Positions 14,044 through 20,867 of a DNA stretch of 52,825 nucleotides are shown piece by piece (within the stretch, counting starts at the first letter, position 1; every line of letters starts with the position of its first letter). The notes beneath the pieces were generated by a model. That model did not search any database. It was not told the DNA's origin and saw only the letters and a list, made by a program, of their open reading frames with translations. The position numbers and the translations under genes were made by a program. The DNA comes from Syntrophales bacterium. Lineage in GTDB: Bacteria; Desulfobacterota; Syntrophia; Syntrophales; UBA2210. The stretch covers positions 1 to 52,825 of the forward strand of contig JAQULO010000009.1 of the NCBI GenBank assembly GCA_028718565.1, read 5' to 3'.

Positions 14044-14876
14044 AATTCGCCCTGCCCTTTATCTGATTCAGGTTCCGGCGCCTGCTTCGGGTGCTTCTCA
14101 ACATACTTTCTCAGATCACCGAGGACGCGCCCGGCCCACGTTTCTTTTGCTCCCTTGAGAAATTTCAGTTTGATGTATCGCTCCTCACCTTTGTCGTCGG
14201 TGAAGGATGACAGTTTGCGAAGAAGCTCTGCCATCTTTATCGTATCGGCGTCGCAGTAGTCGGAAAGGGTTTGATATAGATGCTTGTGGGCGTCTGTCGG
14301 GAGATCCGCCGGAACGTCACCCGCAGCGTTACCTTGGCCTCCCTGTCCATATTCAACGCCCTTTCCCATTGTGATTCCGGCTTGGGAGAGTTCATCGACT
14401 GTCATGTTCCTGATTCCAAGAAGACGGGTAATCCCATTGGCCGTCAGGTTCGTGAAGGCAGCCTTTTTTACATCCCCATGATCGATTTCTGAAGGAGGCA
14501 CATCATCGCCATGTGAACGGGAAAAGAACGGGTCTTTGCTCGAACGGGTGCCTACGGCTTCGATAGATATTCCGCCCAAGCTAAAAATCCCCGTATACGT
14601 GTAGGTAAAATGTCCGCCTTCTTCCCCGGTCATGGTAGGCTCGTCTATCTGCCATGAGATACCAAAGAGCCTGGCTATCTTCTCGGCGCCGGAGCTTTGA
14701 AGATATGGCTTTCCCCCCATGTTGACCCAGTCCAGGCCGTTTGTAACCTTCAGGGCCAGCTTCTTGATGGTCTTGACTGCCTCGATGCGTTTTTCTGCAT
14801 TCTGAGCGACTGCGATAAGCGTATCATCGGCAATCGCCGGCAGGTCGGTATTGCGCTTAATGTCTTCAGCTTCCAT
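14040..14876 (-). CDS. Putative single-strand annealing / recombination protein
   Basis: 278 residues. The sequence type WVNMGGKPYLQSSGAEKIAR, then a beta-rich part (GGHFTYTYTGIFSLGGISIE) and DVKKAAFTNLTANGITRLLG, is a phage family that usually sits beside exonucleases. By place and pattern it is likely the ssDNA-annealing partner of the Cas4-like nuclease; family identity is from memory and activity is inferred. ATG at 14876 after AAAGGAGG. Confidence 0.65.
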   Translation of the reverse strand: MEAEDIKRNTDLPAIADDTLIAVAQNAEKRIEAVKTIKKLALKVTNGLDWVNMGGKPYLQSSGAEKIARLFGISWQIDEPTMTGEEGGHFTYTYTGIFSLGGISIEAVGTRSSKDPFFSRSHGDDVPPSEIDHGDVKKAAFTNLTANGITRLLGIRNMTVDELSQAGITMGKGVEYGQGGQGNAAGDVPADLPTDAHKHLYQTLSDYCDADTIKMAELLRKLSSFTDDKGEERYIKLKFLKGAKETWAGRVLGDLRKYVEKHPKQAPEPESDKGQGEL

Positions 14877-14997
14877 CGACTTCCTCCTTTCCTCTCTCTA
14901 CTCCCAACTTTTTCTTCGGGCCCCCCTTGGGGTTCTTGGCTACGTGCCACCCAGGGGGACAGAAAAACCGCGCTATGGCCAGTCTCAGGGCGATCAT
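14866..14997 (-). CDS. 43-residue basic small protein
   Basis: ATG at 14997 overlaps the stop of the gene before (ATGA), and the gene runs 11 bases into the next one. MIALRLAIARFFCPPGW then a Lys/Pro/Gly-rich tail. Its SD-coupled fit supports it; function unknown. Confidence 0.55.
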   Translation of the reverse strand: MIALRLAIARFFCPPGWHVAKNPKGGPKKKLGVERGKEEVDGS

Positions 14998-15407
14998 TGG
15001 TCCACCTCGATCATGGTCTCTTCGATGGGGCAGATGATTTCAACAGAATCCCCAAGCGCACGCATTAACCCATCTTTGGTCCATAGGTCCGGTAGGACAT
15101 TGATATTGCCGCTTTCGTACCATTTGACAAGCCATTGCCATTTCTTCACCTTCTTCTTGGGGCGGGGAATGGGGAAAGTTCCCGATGCTCCTATTGTTGA
15201 CCGGTTCTTGGAGAAATAAAGGGCGCACTCGTCGGCGTCAGGCGGTATGTGAACTTCGTAAAGAACCCCAACCGGCCATCGGTCAAAACTACAGTTGACA
15301 GCAGTTACAATACAAATTGTCCCATCTGGGCCTGTCTGAAGAACCGCCTCACCACTATTCGGTTTTCTTACTTCTCCTGTTGGAATAAACAGGTATGCCT
15401 TACCCAT
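14994..15407 (-). CDS. Phage protein, unknown
   Basis: 137 residues. N-terminal half is beta-rich (LFIPTGEVRKPNSGEAVLQT); the middle has a basic PRPKKKVKKW stretch, then WQWLVKWYESGN and an acidic end. Overlaps its neighbours on both sides by a few bases. Not recognised. Confidence 0.65.
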   Translation of the reverse strand: MGKAYLFIPTGEVRKPNSGEAVLQTGPDGTICIVTAVNCSFDRWPVGVLYEVHIPPDADECALYFSKNRSTIGASGTFPIPRPKKKVKKWQWLVKWYESGNINVLPDLWTKDGLMRALGDSVEIICPIEETMIEVDQ

Positions 15408-15588
15408 GTGTCTCCCCCTTCGCCTTCAGCCCTCCGAGAAAGGCTTGGTAGGCAACGTCGACTATGTAGTCTTTATATTGATTTTGTGTCTTATCCCACG
15501 TGAGATCGCGCACGGATAGTACCAGGCCTCCGCTTCTCCACCTTGCTCGTCTCGCCCACTTCTCGAAGAGCTCACGTTCCTTTGGCAT
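15400..15588 (-). CDS. Small protein, unknown
   Basis: 62 residues; ATG with AAGGAG seven bases upstream. FEKWARRARWRSGGLVLSV then a helical tail. It overlaps the end of the preceding gene by 127 bases in a different frame, an unusually long overlap for this genome. Confidence 0.6.
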   Translation of the reverse strand: MPKERELFEKWARRARWRSGGLVLSVRDLTWDKTQNQYKDYIVDVAYQAFLGGLKAKGETHG

Positions 15589-15890
15589 TGACGTACTCCT
15601 TTCTTCCGTCGCTCTATGAACTCATGCATCATCTCGTCAAACTCTGTTCCGTCATCCGAACACCAATCGACCCACCCCGGATTTCCCTCTCCGTCAGCAT
15701 CTTTGTCCCAGATCTGCAATCCACCCGCGTTGCAGTAATCCGGTTTGATGTCGTGGGTCAATTGAAATAGGTCGTATTGTGCTAAAACATCGCAGAGAAT
15801 TGCGCCTTCTTCTGGGCTATTAACCGGATACTCAAAAGGCTTCATGGGAATTTGAGGAATCCACCACACGCGAAGAGCACCCTCTTTCAT
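15462..15890 (-). CDS. Common phage protein (RVWWIPQIPMKPF family), extended C-terminus
   Basis: 142 residues from ATG at 15890 (GGAGG five bases upstream). The N-terminal 95 residues (RVWWIPQIPMKPFEYPV, later PDYCNAGGLQIW) match a widespread small phage protein of unknown role that normally ends near here. The last 45 residues are Ser/Arg-rich and lie over the next gene in another frame, which suggests a lost stop codon or a frameshift. Confidence 0.75.
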   Translation of the reverse strand: MKEGALRVWWIPQIPMKPFEYPVNSPEEGAILCDVLAQYDLFQLTHDIKPDYCNAGGLQIWDKDADGEGNPGWVDWCSDDGTEFDEMMHEFIERRKKGVRQCQRNVSSSRSGRDEQGGEAEAWYYPCAISRGIRHKINIKTT

Positions 15891-15914
15891 GATTTCCTCC
15901 ATCGACGTATTCTT

Positions 15915-16139
15915 TCACGGCCTGGCGACGGCCATTACAGCGTATTCGATGTTTTCGCATCCGCTACTTGTCCGATCTTTCAATCCTTCCCTGTACCCGA
16001 AAAGCCAGACAGCTTCCATCACGTTGCTCAAAATCTCTTCGCGGGCTTCAGGGCGATAGGCTGCTAATGCGGCGTTGCGCCGTATCAGGTCTTTCGCCTG
16101 TTGCCCTTCCGGCGTTGCAATCCATTCCTGAAAGTTCAT
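15915..16139 (-). CDS. Small helical protein, unknown
   Basis: 74 residues from ATG at 16139 (AGGAGG six bases upstream; 13 extra codons upstream are rejected). Helical, with GYREGLKDR in the middle. Overlaps the upstream zinc-knuckle gene by 92 bases in another frame. Confidence 0.65.
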   Translation of the reverse strand: MNFQEWIATPEGQQAKDLIRRNAALAAYRPEAREEILSNVMEAVWLFGYREGLKDRTSSGCENIEYAVMAVARP

Positions 16140-16236
16140 CGTCTTCCTCCTCGTCCGGTTCGCAGCACGATCCGTCATCAGGTGAGAATCTCTTATGGCA
16201 GTAGGGACAGGTGACGGATAGAGAAAAGTCGCTCAT
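16048..16236 (-). CDS. Small zinc-knuckle protein with acidic tail
   Basis: 62 residues. VTCPYCHKRF then SCCEP gives a compact Cys-rich metal site; a run of ten acidic residues out of twelve follows. ATG overlaps the upstream stop (ATGA). The last 30 residues lie over the next gene and may be an extension without function. Confidence 0.6.
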   Translation of the reverse strand: MSDFSLSVTCPYCHKRFSPDDGSCCEPDEEEDDELSGMDCNAGRATGERPDTAQRRISSLSP

Positions 16237-16466
16237 GATTTATGGCCCTTGAGCCTCGCTATCTCCCTGTCGTATTGATAGGGGCTTATCTCCGTGTCCA
16301 TCCCAAGAGCCTTCTTGCAAACAGCAAGGGCGTCGGCGCTCTTCCTGCTCTGCGCTCGGAATGCCATCTTGCAGCGCGGGCAGGTACATATAGGTCCGGT
16401 AGCTTGCGGCGTCTTGAGCAGGATGCGTTCCTTGGCCTTTCTCTCGGTGCGTTCGGAGTCAATCAT
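16233..16466 (-). CDS. Small zinc-binding protein
   Basis: 77 residues. GPICTCPRCKMAFRAQ carries a CxCPxC cluster near residue 27, then basic helices. ATG after AGGGGGGCCCC. Not recognised beyond the metal site. Confidence 0.65.
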   Translation of the reverse strand: MIDSERTERKAKERILLKTPQATGPICTCPRCKMAFRAQSRKSADALAVCKKALGMDTEISPYQYDREIARLKGHKS

Positions 16467-16476
16467 TGGGGCCCCC

Positions 16477-16731
16477 CTACTCGAACTTCAGCTCTTTGAT
16501 CTTCTCTATCTGATTCCGCAATGAGACGAGCTTCTTATCCTTCATCACGTTGGCCCGTTTGACAGCCTCTTCTCTTGTGGTGTGCCAATCGGGCTTATAG
16601 AAGTATTGATTGTATGTGCCAGGTGAAGAGGCTTTGACCACGATCATCTTCGGGCAATCATGACTTGGGGCCTCTACCTCGCATTCAACAATCCCGTCAG
16701 TAAGTGCGTATTTCGTTATCCAGACTTTCAT
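16477..16731 (-). CDS. Small phage protein (MKVWITKYALTDGI type)
   Basis: 84 residues. The N-terminus WITKYALTDGI and the middle YNQYFYKPDWHTTREEAVKR match a small widespread phage family without known role, predicted alpha/beta. Start overlaps the upstream stop (ATGA). Confidence 0.75.
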   Translation of the reverse strand: MKVWITKYALTDGIVECEVEAPSHDCPKMIVVKASSPGTYNQYFYKPDWHTTREEAVKRANVMKDKKLVSLRNQIEKIKELKFE

Positions 16732-17042
16732 GGTTTCTCCCCTTCGATCTCGGCCAGTAAGGCGCGGGCTTCACCCCACCATGTAGGTACTGGCGGTCCT
16801 TCATGTTCACAGATCCACATGATGCTCTTTATCAGCTTCACCGCCCTATCCCTTTGGGCGAGGAGAGTGGGGGCGGCAATTGAGAATGCGCCAATTCGCT
16901 CTACGATTGGCCTATGGGGACATGTCTGCGCATTTTCCCATGCTTGGTTGGCGTCTTCCTGAGTTCCGAAAATCTGTCCCCCTGGAACGGCCTCTTCTTC
17001 TTCGGTCCTGTAGACGTTGATAAACCCCTCGAACTTCTCCAT
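16728..17042 (-). CDS. Phage protein, unknown
   Basis: 104 residues from ATG at 17042 (GGAGGG six bases upstream, one-base overlap with the previous stop); the longer open frame upstream covers two other genes and is rejected. N-terminal beta strands (GFINVYRTEE), then a helix, ending in a Trp-Trp-Gly segment (PTWWGEARALL). Confidence 0.7.
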   Translation of the reverse strand: MEKFEGFINVYRTEEEEAVPGGQIFGTQEDANQAWENAQTCPHRPIVERIGAFSIAAPTLLAQRDRAVKLIKSIMWICEHEGPPVPTWWGEARALLAEIEGEKP

Positions 17043-17248
17043 CACCGTCCCTCCCTGACGTACATAGGCTCTTTGTGCATTTGCGTTATGGTTCGTGGCT
17101 TCGGGCATTCGACGACGGGCTTTGGATGGTAAAGCATGCCTATACCTGAAATCAGCACTTTGTGAAATGCCATCGGATACCCCAACACGCACCAATCCTT
17201 TCCTTGGGAACAATTCAATGCCCGACATCCGTAGCAGGTTTTCTTCAC
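17042..17248 (-). CDS. Cys-rich small protein
   Basis: 68 residues from GTG at 17248, which overlaps the upstream stop and follows GGAGGG. Four Cys in KTCYGCRALNCSQGKDWC suggest a zinc or disulfide knot, with two more Cys later. Not recognised. Confidence 0.65.
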   Translation of the reverse strand: MKKTCYGCRALNCSQGKDWCVLGYPMAFHKVLISGIGMLYHPKPVVECPKPRTITQMHKEPMYVREGR

Positions 17249-17415
17249 CGTCCCTCCGTGACGCTTTCCCTCCACGTCCTTTCGGCCCTTTCGAGTTTGT
17301 CAACGAAAAGCCTCATTGCCCTTTCCAAGTTGTCGAGGGCCTCGTACTCAGGCGTGTTACAGTTCATCTTTCCATCTATTGCTTCTCTGGCCGTGTCCAA
17401 TAGTGCCATGATCAT
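17245..17415 (-). CDS. 56-residue helical protein
   Basis: ATG at 17415 follows GGAGG and overlaps the membrane-protein stop. Helical throughout (ALLDTAREAIDGK; LDNLERAMRLFVDKLERA), probably oligomeric. The open frame continues 87 codons upstream but those codons are shadows of the membrane-protein gene. Confidence 0.6.
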   Translation of the reverse strand: MIMALLDTAREAIDGKMNCNTPEYEALDNLERAMRLFVDKLERAERTWRESVTEGR

Positions 17416-17582
17416 GCTGTCCTCCGTTTCAGAAACTCCCTCTCCGCCCTTCTCCTGACGCTTTCCCTCCCCTGCCACCATCCCCCCACGCGCCGATAGG
17501 TCTTGACCAGTTCCTTCCGGTTCAGATAGGCCCAGAGGGATAGGAAGGCTATGCTTTCGAGGATGAGAGGCAAATAACGCAT
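17412..17582 (-). CDS. 56-residue single-span membrane protein
   Basis: Starts ATG at 17582 in a TGATG overlap and ends in an ATGA overlap. N-terminal hydrophobic helix (LPLILESIAFLSLWAYL) followed by a strongly basic cytoplasmic tail (RRVGGWWQGRESVRRRAERE). Too short for prior annotation but placed exactly between coupled genes. Confidence 0.65.
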   Translation of the reverse strand: MRYLPLILESIAFLSLWAYLNRKELVKTYRRVGGWWQGRESVRRRAEREFLKRRTA

Positions 17583-17728
17583 CACTCGACCTCGTGAATG
17601 CTGTCCACTGAAAACTCATCAATGATCTCGGTGAAGTAATCAATGGCATCGGAGATGTCGTTTTGAACATCGCCATCTGTGACGCTGTCGGGAGTTTTCA
17701 CGGTGAGAGTTACGGTGAAGGCTCTCAT
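17582..17728 (-). CDS. 48-residue acidic protein
   Basis: ATG at 17728 with GGAGGG six bases upstream. MRAFTVTLTVKT then an acidic helix (AIDYFTEIIDEF). Stop overlaps the membrane-protein start. Resembles small phage proteins of beta-alpha form; function unknown. Confidence 0.65.
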   Translation of the reverse strand: MRAFTVTLTVKTPDSVTDGDVQNDISDAIDYFTEIIDEFSVDSIHEVE

Positions 17729-18135
17729 CGTATTCCCTCCGTCTTACCCCCAAAACAGGGGGCGTCAGGTACAGGCTCGCGTCTGCCCGCCTCTCTGAGT
17801 TTCAGCAGATCCTCGGTAAGCAGCCTCTTTCCCCTCATCTCCGCCACCTGAAGGTTGAGATGGGCCGTGTAGCCGTCCATGAAGGCAAGGCGCTCATAAA
17901 CTGTGCGACACTTTTCTGCCATCCATGCTTTCTCGACGGCCTCGAAAAGCCTTCCGTCTATCTCGTATTGGATTGTGATCTCATCTTCGGGGATGGACCG
18001 CTCCATGGCCTCCATGGCTATGAACCGCAGGACCTGTTCAGGCGTAATCTGTTCGGTGTGGAACACCACGAGTGGTTGACCGTTAAAAACGAGGGCCATT
18101 ATGTTGCGTGTTGGATCGGTGATGAGACGTTTCAT
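17725..18135 (-). CDS. Phage protein, unknown
   Basis: 136 residues with N-terminal beta strands (IMALVFNGQPLVVFHTEQ), a charged middle and a helical C-terminus. Both ends overlap neighbours by four bases. Not recognised. Confidence 0.7.
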   Translation of the reverse strand: MKRLITDPTRNIMALVFNGQPLVVFHTEQITPEQVLRFIAMEAMERSIPEDEITIQYEIDGRLFEAVEKAWMAEKCRTVYERLAFMDGYTAHLNLQVAEMRGKRLLTEDLLKLREAGRREPVPDAPCFGGKTEGIR

Positions 18136-18368
18136 TGGCGCACCGCCTTGTACGTTTTCTTGGCATCCTTGTATTGGCGACGGAGGCCGATTGAGCGGAG
18201 TGTACCTTCGTAGCCGAAGAATACTTGTTTGATATGCATCATCTTGCCTTTGATGAAAACCACTAAGTTGCGGTTGATGTGATGGCCCGTTTGATCGTAC
18301 TCAGTTGCCCGCCGTGATTTATCCCCGTAGACCTGTTTCCGAATGAGCCGTGCTTTCTTGCCGTTCAT
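18132..18368 (-). CDS. Small basic phage protein (MNGKKARLIRK type)
   Basis: 78 residues, 24 of them Lys or Arg. MNGKKARLIRKQVYGDKSRR is a recurrent start of small basic proteins in phage early regions. AAGGAGG seven bases before the ATG. First gene of the early operon after the terminator at 18397-18471. Confidence 0.75.
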   Translation of the reverse strand: MNGKKARLIRKQVYGDKSRRATEYDQTGHHINRNLVVFIKGKMMHIKQVFFGYEGTLRSIGLRRQYKDAKKTYKAVRQ

Positions 18369-18396
18369 GGCTAACCCTCCTTGCCATATTCCCCGT

Positions 18397-18471
18397 AAAA
18401 AAGCCCCTGCCGGAAAAGCGCGGGGTAACGCTTATCAGACCGGTGCGCCGAACGGTACTGTCCGGCAGGGG
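18397..18471 (-). terminator. Terminator with 11-bp stem and long structured loop
   Basis: On the minus strand CCCCTGCCGGA pairs perfectly with TCCGGCAGGGG across a 46-base loop, followed by CTTTTTT. It separates the CII-like gene from the early genes, so early transcription would need antitermination or an internal promoter. The long loop contains further short stems and could be a separate small RNA. Confidence 0.7.
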
Positions 18472-18518
18472 GTGCTCATTCTGTACGCCATACCCTGATA
18501 CCACCATCGACAAATAGG

Positions 18519-18546
18519 TTGACTTCCCAGGCGACAATGGTACAAT
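18519..18546 (+). promoter_or_regulatory. Sigma70-like promoter facing the CII-like gene
   Basis: TTGACT at 18519-18524, 16-base spacer, TACAAT at 18541-18546. It reads toward the 3' end of the CII-like gene on the opposite strand, as the lambda OOP promoter does. An ATG stands at the expected start site (18553). Confidence 0.55.
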
Positions 18547-18552
18547 CCCCAT

Positions 18553-18699
18553 ATGGTCTCCTGGGCCTGGTTGATCGTCGCGTTTCTCTCGGGTCTGGCA
18601 ACACCGATTATTGTGGTGTTGGTCAGGGTCATCTTCGCGAGAGAAAGGGTAGATTTCATAGCAAATCCTCGAAGAGACGGTCCAAGGCGTGACGCCTGA
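18553..18699 (+). CDS. Possible leaderless 48-residue membrane protein
   Basis: ATG six bases after the TACAAT box, with no SD, so the message would begin with the start codon. Hydrophobic helix (WAWLIVAFLSGLATPIIVVL) followed by basic residues. Its last 44 bases run antisense to the end of the CII-like gene. The two strands are both open here; a minus-strand ORF (18435-18659) is the rival reading. Confidence 0.4.
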   Translation: MVSWAWLIVAFLSGLATPIIVVLVRVIFARERVDFIANPRRDGPRRDA

Positions 18700-19048
18700 T
18701 TCGGGCCTCCATCTGTTTGAGACGCTCGGCATCGGTCTGTACATGCTTCTTGTCAGGATGCTCCCTTCCGCATAGGTCACAAAGAAAGAAGACGACGAGC
18801 TCGGCAAACCTGTCAGGGTTCTTCTTGGCTATCGAAGGTATGTAACTCAAGCCGAAGGATGACTGCCCCCCGTTGGTGTTGAGCATTTTGCTGATAGCCT
18901 GATAGGTAACGTCATTCGCTGTAGCAAGGTCTTCTCGCTTACAGCCCTCTGCTACGGCCTTGCATCTCTTGTCCAGCTCGTCGGCCAGTTCTTTTATTTC
19001 CGCCTGTTCTTTTGCTATCAACACGTCCATCAGTTCTCCTTGAGACAT
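18656..19048 (-). CDS. CII/Cro-family HTH regulator
   Basis: 130 residues. An HTH segment (LATANDVTYQAISKML, about residues 41-56) with LSYIPSIAKKNP after it recalls lambdoid CII-like regulators; C-terminus is helical and basic. GAGGGG SD before ATG 19048. It follows the Cro-like gene on the same strand, the place of cII. Probably decides between lytic and lysogenic growth; whether it activates or represses is not shown. Confidence 0.65.
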   Translation of the reverse strand: MSQGELMDVLIAKEQAEIKELADELDKRCKAVAEGCKREDLATANDVTYQAISKMLNTNGGQSSFGLSYIPSIAKKNPDRFAELVVFFLCDLCGREHPDKKHVQTDAERLKQMEARIRRHALDRLFEDLL

Positions 19049-19065
19049 AACCCCTCAGAAGTACT

Positions 19066-19119
19066 GGTTGTTCAACTACCGGTTGAGAGCGGTTGAAATA
19101 TCTCTACTGGATTCAACCG
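19066..19119. promoter_or_regulatory. Cluster of GGTTG half-sites
   Basis: Between the Cro-like and CII-like genes: GGTTG at 19066, 19081 and 19091 (the last two 10 bp apart, one helical turn), and CGGTTGAA (19090-19097) with its perfect inverse TTCAACCG (19112-19119). Likely a second regulator's binding site or an RNA hairpin on the early transcript. Confidence 0.45.
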
Positions 19120-19147
19120 GGCGAAAAATGGGAAAAAAAATCATGGA

Positions 19148-19357
19148 TCAATCATTCCCTCCGGCTCTGACAAGTTCCCTGACACTACCTGGGAGAAGAT
19201 CGACGGGTGTGTATAGCCCTTCGGATGCTTCCACGATTCTATTGACCATCACAACTGATATGGGCCGTTTGTGGTGCCCCTTGAGGATTTTGTTGAGCCA
19301 GACGTTTGTAATGCCAGCACGTTTTGCAATCTGTTTTTGGGTCGGCTTCTTTCTCAT
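19148..19357 (-). CDS. Cro-like XRE-family repressor
   Basis: 69 residues, an almost pure HTH domain: TQKQIAKRAGITNVWLNKIL at about residues 6-25. Divergent from the larger repressor-like gene over shared operators. The ATG lies eight bases after the -10 box, so the transcript is leaderless or nearly so. Expected to shut off the opposing lysogeny promoter, by analogy with Cro. Confidence 0.75.
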   Translation of the reverse strand: MRKKPTQKQIAKRAGITNVWLNKILKGHHKRPISVVMVNRIVEASEGLYTPVDLLPGSVRELVRAGGND

Positions 19358-19365
19358 AATTCTCT

Positions 19366-19393
19366 ATTTTAAACCGATTCGGATAAATGTCAA
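19366..19393 (-). promoter_or_regulatory. Early leftward promoter with embedded operator
   Basis: On the minus strand TTGACA (19388-19393), 16-base spacer, TAAAAT (19366-19371). The operator core CCGATTCGG (19374-19382) lies wholly between the two boxes, so repressor binding must exclude RNA polymerase. Confidence 0.75.
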
Positions 19394-19417
19394 GTATTAT
19401 TTTAAACCGATTCGGGG
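19367..19417. promoter_or_regulatory. Operator pair at the lysogeny switch
   Basis: TTTTAAACCGATTCGG occurs twice. The palindromic cores CCGATTCGG are centred at 19378 and 19411, 33 bp apart, about three helical turns. One lies in the leftward promoter; the other is just downstream of a TATTAT box (19395-19400) that can serve the rightward repressor gene. Confidence 0.8.
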
Positions 19418-19437
19418 AATTGACGGACGGTGATTAC

Positions 19438-19950
19438 ATGGATACGATTTCCACAATGATGAAACGGGACGATAATCCCCTCAAGCCCAGGTCACATAGG
19501 GAACCTAAACCTCAAAAGGAACAACTCGTAGATAATTTGGCGCGAGCAGGACTGAGATGCATCCTCAAGGACCGCAAGATAACCAAGAGTAGATTCGCCG
19601 AGATGATCGGATGGAGTCCACAGATGCTGTCGGCATACATCAAAAAGAACGGAAAGTCTCTCACACCCCATACAAAGACTTTTGCCGATGCTCTCAATAT
19701 TACCGCAGTGACCCTTGTTCTTCCGAGCCTGTCAGACCCGATTGTGGTCCAAATATTGCAGCTTCTTAATGAGTTTGATCAGGACATGAGACAGGGGGTT
19801 TTGAAGTATACGATAGATAAGAAAATAGTCCGGGATGCAAGCGGCCCTAAGAAACATTCTATGAGAGAGGTGAGAGGCCGTGATACTCACCGCCGAGGAA
19901 ATGGAAATGATACGAACTCTCAGAATTCTGGCGGGAGAAAGGAGAAGTAG
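19438..19950 (+). CDS. CI-like repressor with HTH domain
   Basis: 170 residues from ATG at 19438. HTH at about residues 46-75 (ITKSRFAEMIGWSPQMLSAY), then a helical middle and a basic, Asn/Gly-rich tail. No LexA-type S24 protease domain is visible, so it would not self-cleave like lambda CI; induction must work differently. Divergent from the Cro-like gene over two operators. The SD is weak. Expected master repressor of both operator pairs. Confidence 0.7.
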   Translation: MDTISTMMKRDDNPLKPRSHREPKPQKEQLVDNLARAGLRCILKDRKITKSRFAEMIGWSPQMLSAYIKKNGKSLTPHTKTFADALNITAVTLVLPSLSDPIVVQILQLLNEFDQDMRQGVLKYTIDKKIVRDASGPKKHSMREVRGRDTHRRGNGNDTNSQNSGGRKEK

Positions 19951-20083
19951 GGTTATACGCTACGCCGGGGAACAACTCATCATTTTTAGATATGAACAGC
20001 GTATTGATATAGATAGAACCCACGAACCCTGCAAACACAGAGTGGCGAAGATTCTACCCTTATCACTCTTCAGAAAATCTTAG
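19880..20083 (+). CDS. Small basic protein downstream of the repressor
   Basis: 67 residues, GTG start within the last 71 bases of the repressor gene, with GAGAGG upstream. Helical and basic (ILAGERRSRVIRYAGEQLII). Could be an anti-repressor or host factor; no family recognised. Confidence 0.5.
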   Translation: MILTAEEMEMIRTLRILAGERRSRVIRYAGEQLIIFRYEQRIDIDRTHEPCKHRVAKILPLSLFRKS

Positions 20084-20124
20084 TGCAATAACCGCGCACT
20101 CATATGGGCTTAATCGCCCATATG
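20081..20124. terminator. Double hairpin between converging genes
   Basis: CATATGGGC and GCCCATATG form a perfect 9-bp stem with loop TTAATC (20101-20124); a smaller stem AGTGC/GCACT lies beside it. Neither strand has a clear T tract, so this may be a Rho-assisted or bidirectional end for the repressor transcript and the outer-membrane-protein transcript. Confidence 0.5.
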
Positions 20125-20125
20125 T

Positions 20126-20761
20126 TCAGAATCGATATCCAAAAACGGCACTTGCCTTAACACCTTCCACGGAAAAATCTGAGCCTACCGGTATGCCAGC
20201 TATCTCGGCACGCAACGTCGTCTCTCCCGTCCAAAGGTATTTCCCTTCGAGTCCCAGAAACCAATTAGGCGTGATGTTATAGACCCCTCCGGCCCCTAGA
20301 AAACCCCCGACTACGAAACTGTTGTCGCTTCCCGAGGCCCGCCCATATCCTGGTATCGTATATGTCACCGATCCGTGGACGTAATACACCCCGGCCCCGG
20401 CGATACCGTACAGTTCCGCTTTCTTGGCAATCGGTACTATTCCCTTTACAGCTACAGTGATGGGAATCGCATAAACCTTTACGTCTTCAGATACGGAATA
20501 GACGCCAACGGATTCACGAATTGTCTTGCTTGTCTCCATATACCCGCTGCCGAATTCTACCGCAAAACTTGGATTGATCTTTCTGCCAATGGCGATTTCC
20601 CCGTTGAATCCGGTATCAAGGTCTTTGAGATCCCCTTGCGGCTCGTATATTCCCCCCTTCAGGATGACGTAACTCTGGCCATCCGATGCAGCTCTTAAGG
20701 AGATAGAAGAGAAAAGAACGGCAAATAGAACCAAACACACAACAGCCAGAACAGTTTTCAT
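20126..20761 (-). CDS. Outer-membrane beta-barrel protein, lysogenic-conversion candidate
   Basis: 211 residues from ATG at 20761 (GGAGGG six bases upstream). Signal peptide MKTVLAVVCLVLFAVLFSSI... cleaved near RAA-SDG, then alternating amphipathic strands with Gly/Tyr turns and a C-terminal Phe (FGYRF), typical of 8-strand OmpA/OmpW-like barrels. It has its own promoter and stands apart from the phage operons. Probably made in the lysogen and changes the cell surface, for instance to block other phages; that role is inference. Confidence 0.78.
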   Translation of the reverse strand: MKTVLAVVCLVLFAVLFSSISLRAASDGQSYVILKGGIYEPQGDLKDLDTGFNGEIAIGRKINPSFAVEFGSGYMETSKTIRESVGVYSVSEDVKVYAIPITVAVKGIVPIAKKAELYGIAGAGVYYVHGSVTYTIPGYGRASGSDNSFVVGGFLGAGGVYNITPNWFLGLEGKYLWTGETTLRAEIAGIPVGSDFSVEGVKASAVFGYRF

Positions 20762-20800
20762 AAGAAACCCTCCGATATTAGTAATGTTAGTTCCTATGCG

Positions 20801-20829
20801 ATTATAGCTCAACAAAATCGGAACTCCAA
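20801..20829 (-). promoter_or_regulatory. Promoter of the outer-membrane protein gene
   Basis: Perfect TATAAT (20801-20806) with TTGGAG (20824-20829) 17 bases upstream. The operator pair of the next operon lies more than 40 bp beyond, so this promoter is probably not repressed in the lysogen. Confidence 0.65.
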
Positions 20830-20867
20830 GAAAAAATTAAACCGTGCAGTCGATTTTTCTTGCAATC

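Noticed and set aside
18435-18659. 74-codon minus-strand frame overlapping the CII-like gene stop
   Set aside because: It starts with an ATGA overlap but runs into the terminator stem and reads antisense to a promoter and membrane-peptide frame. I cannot decide between the strands, so it is not listed as a gene.
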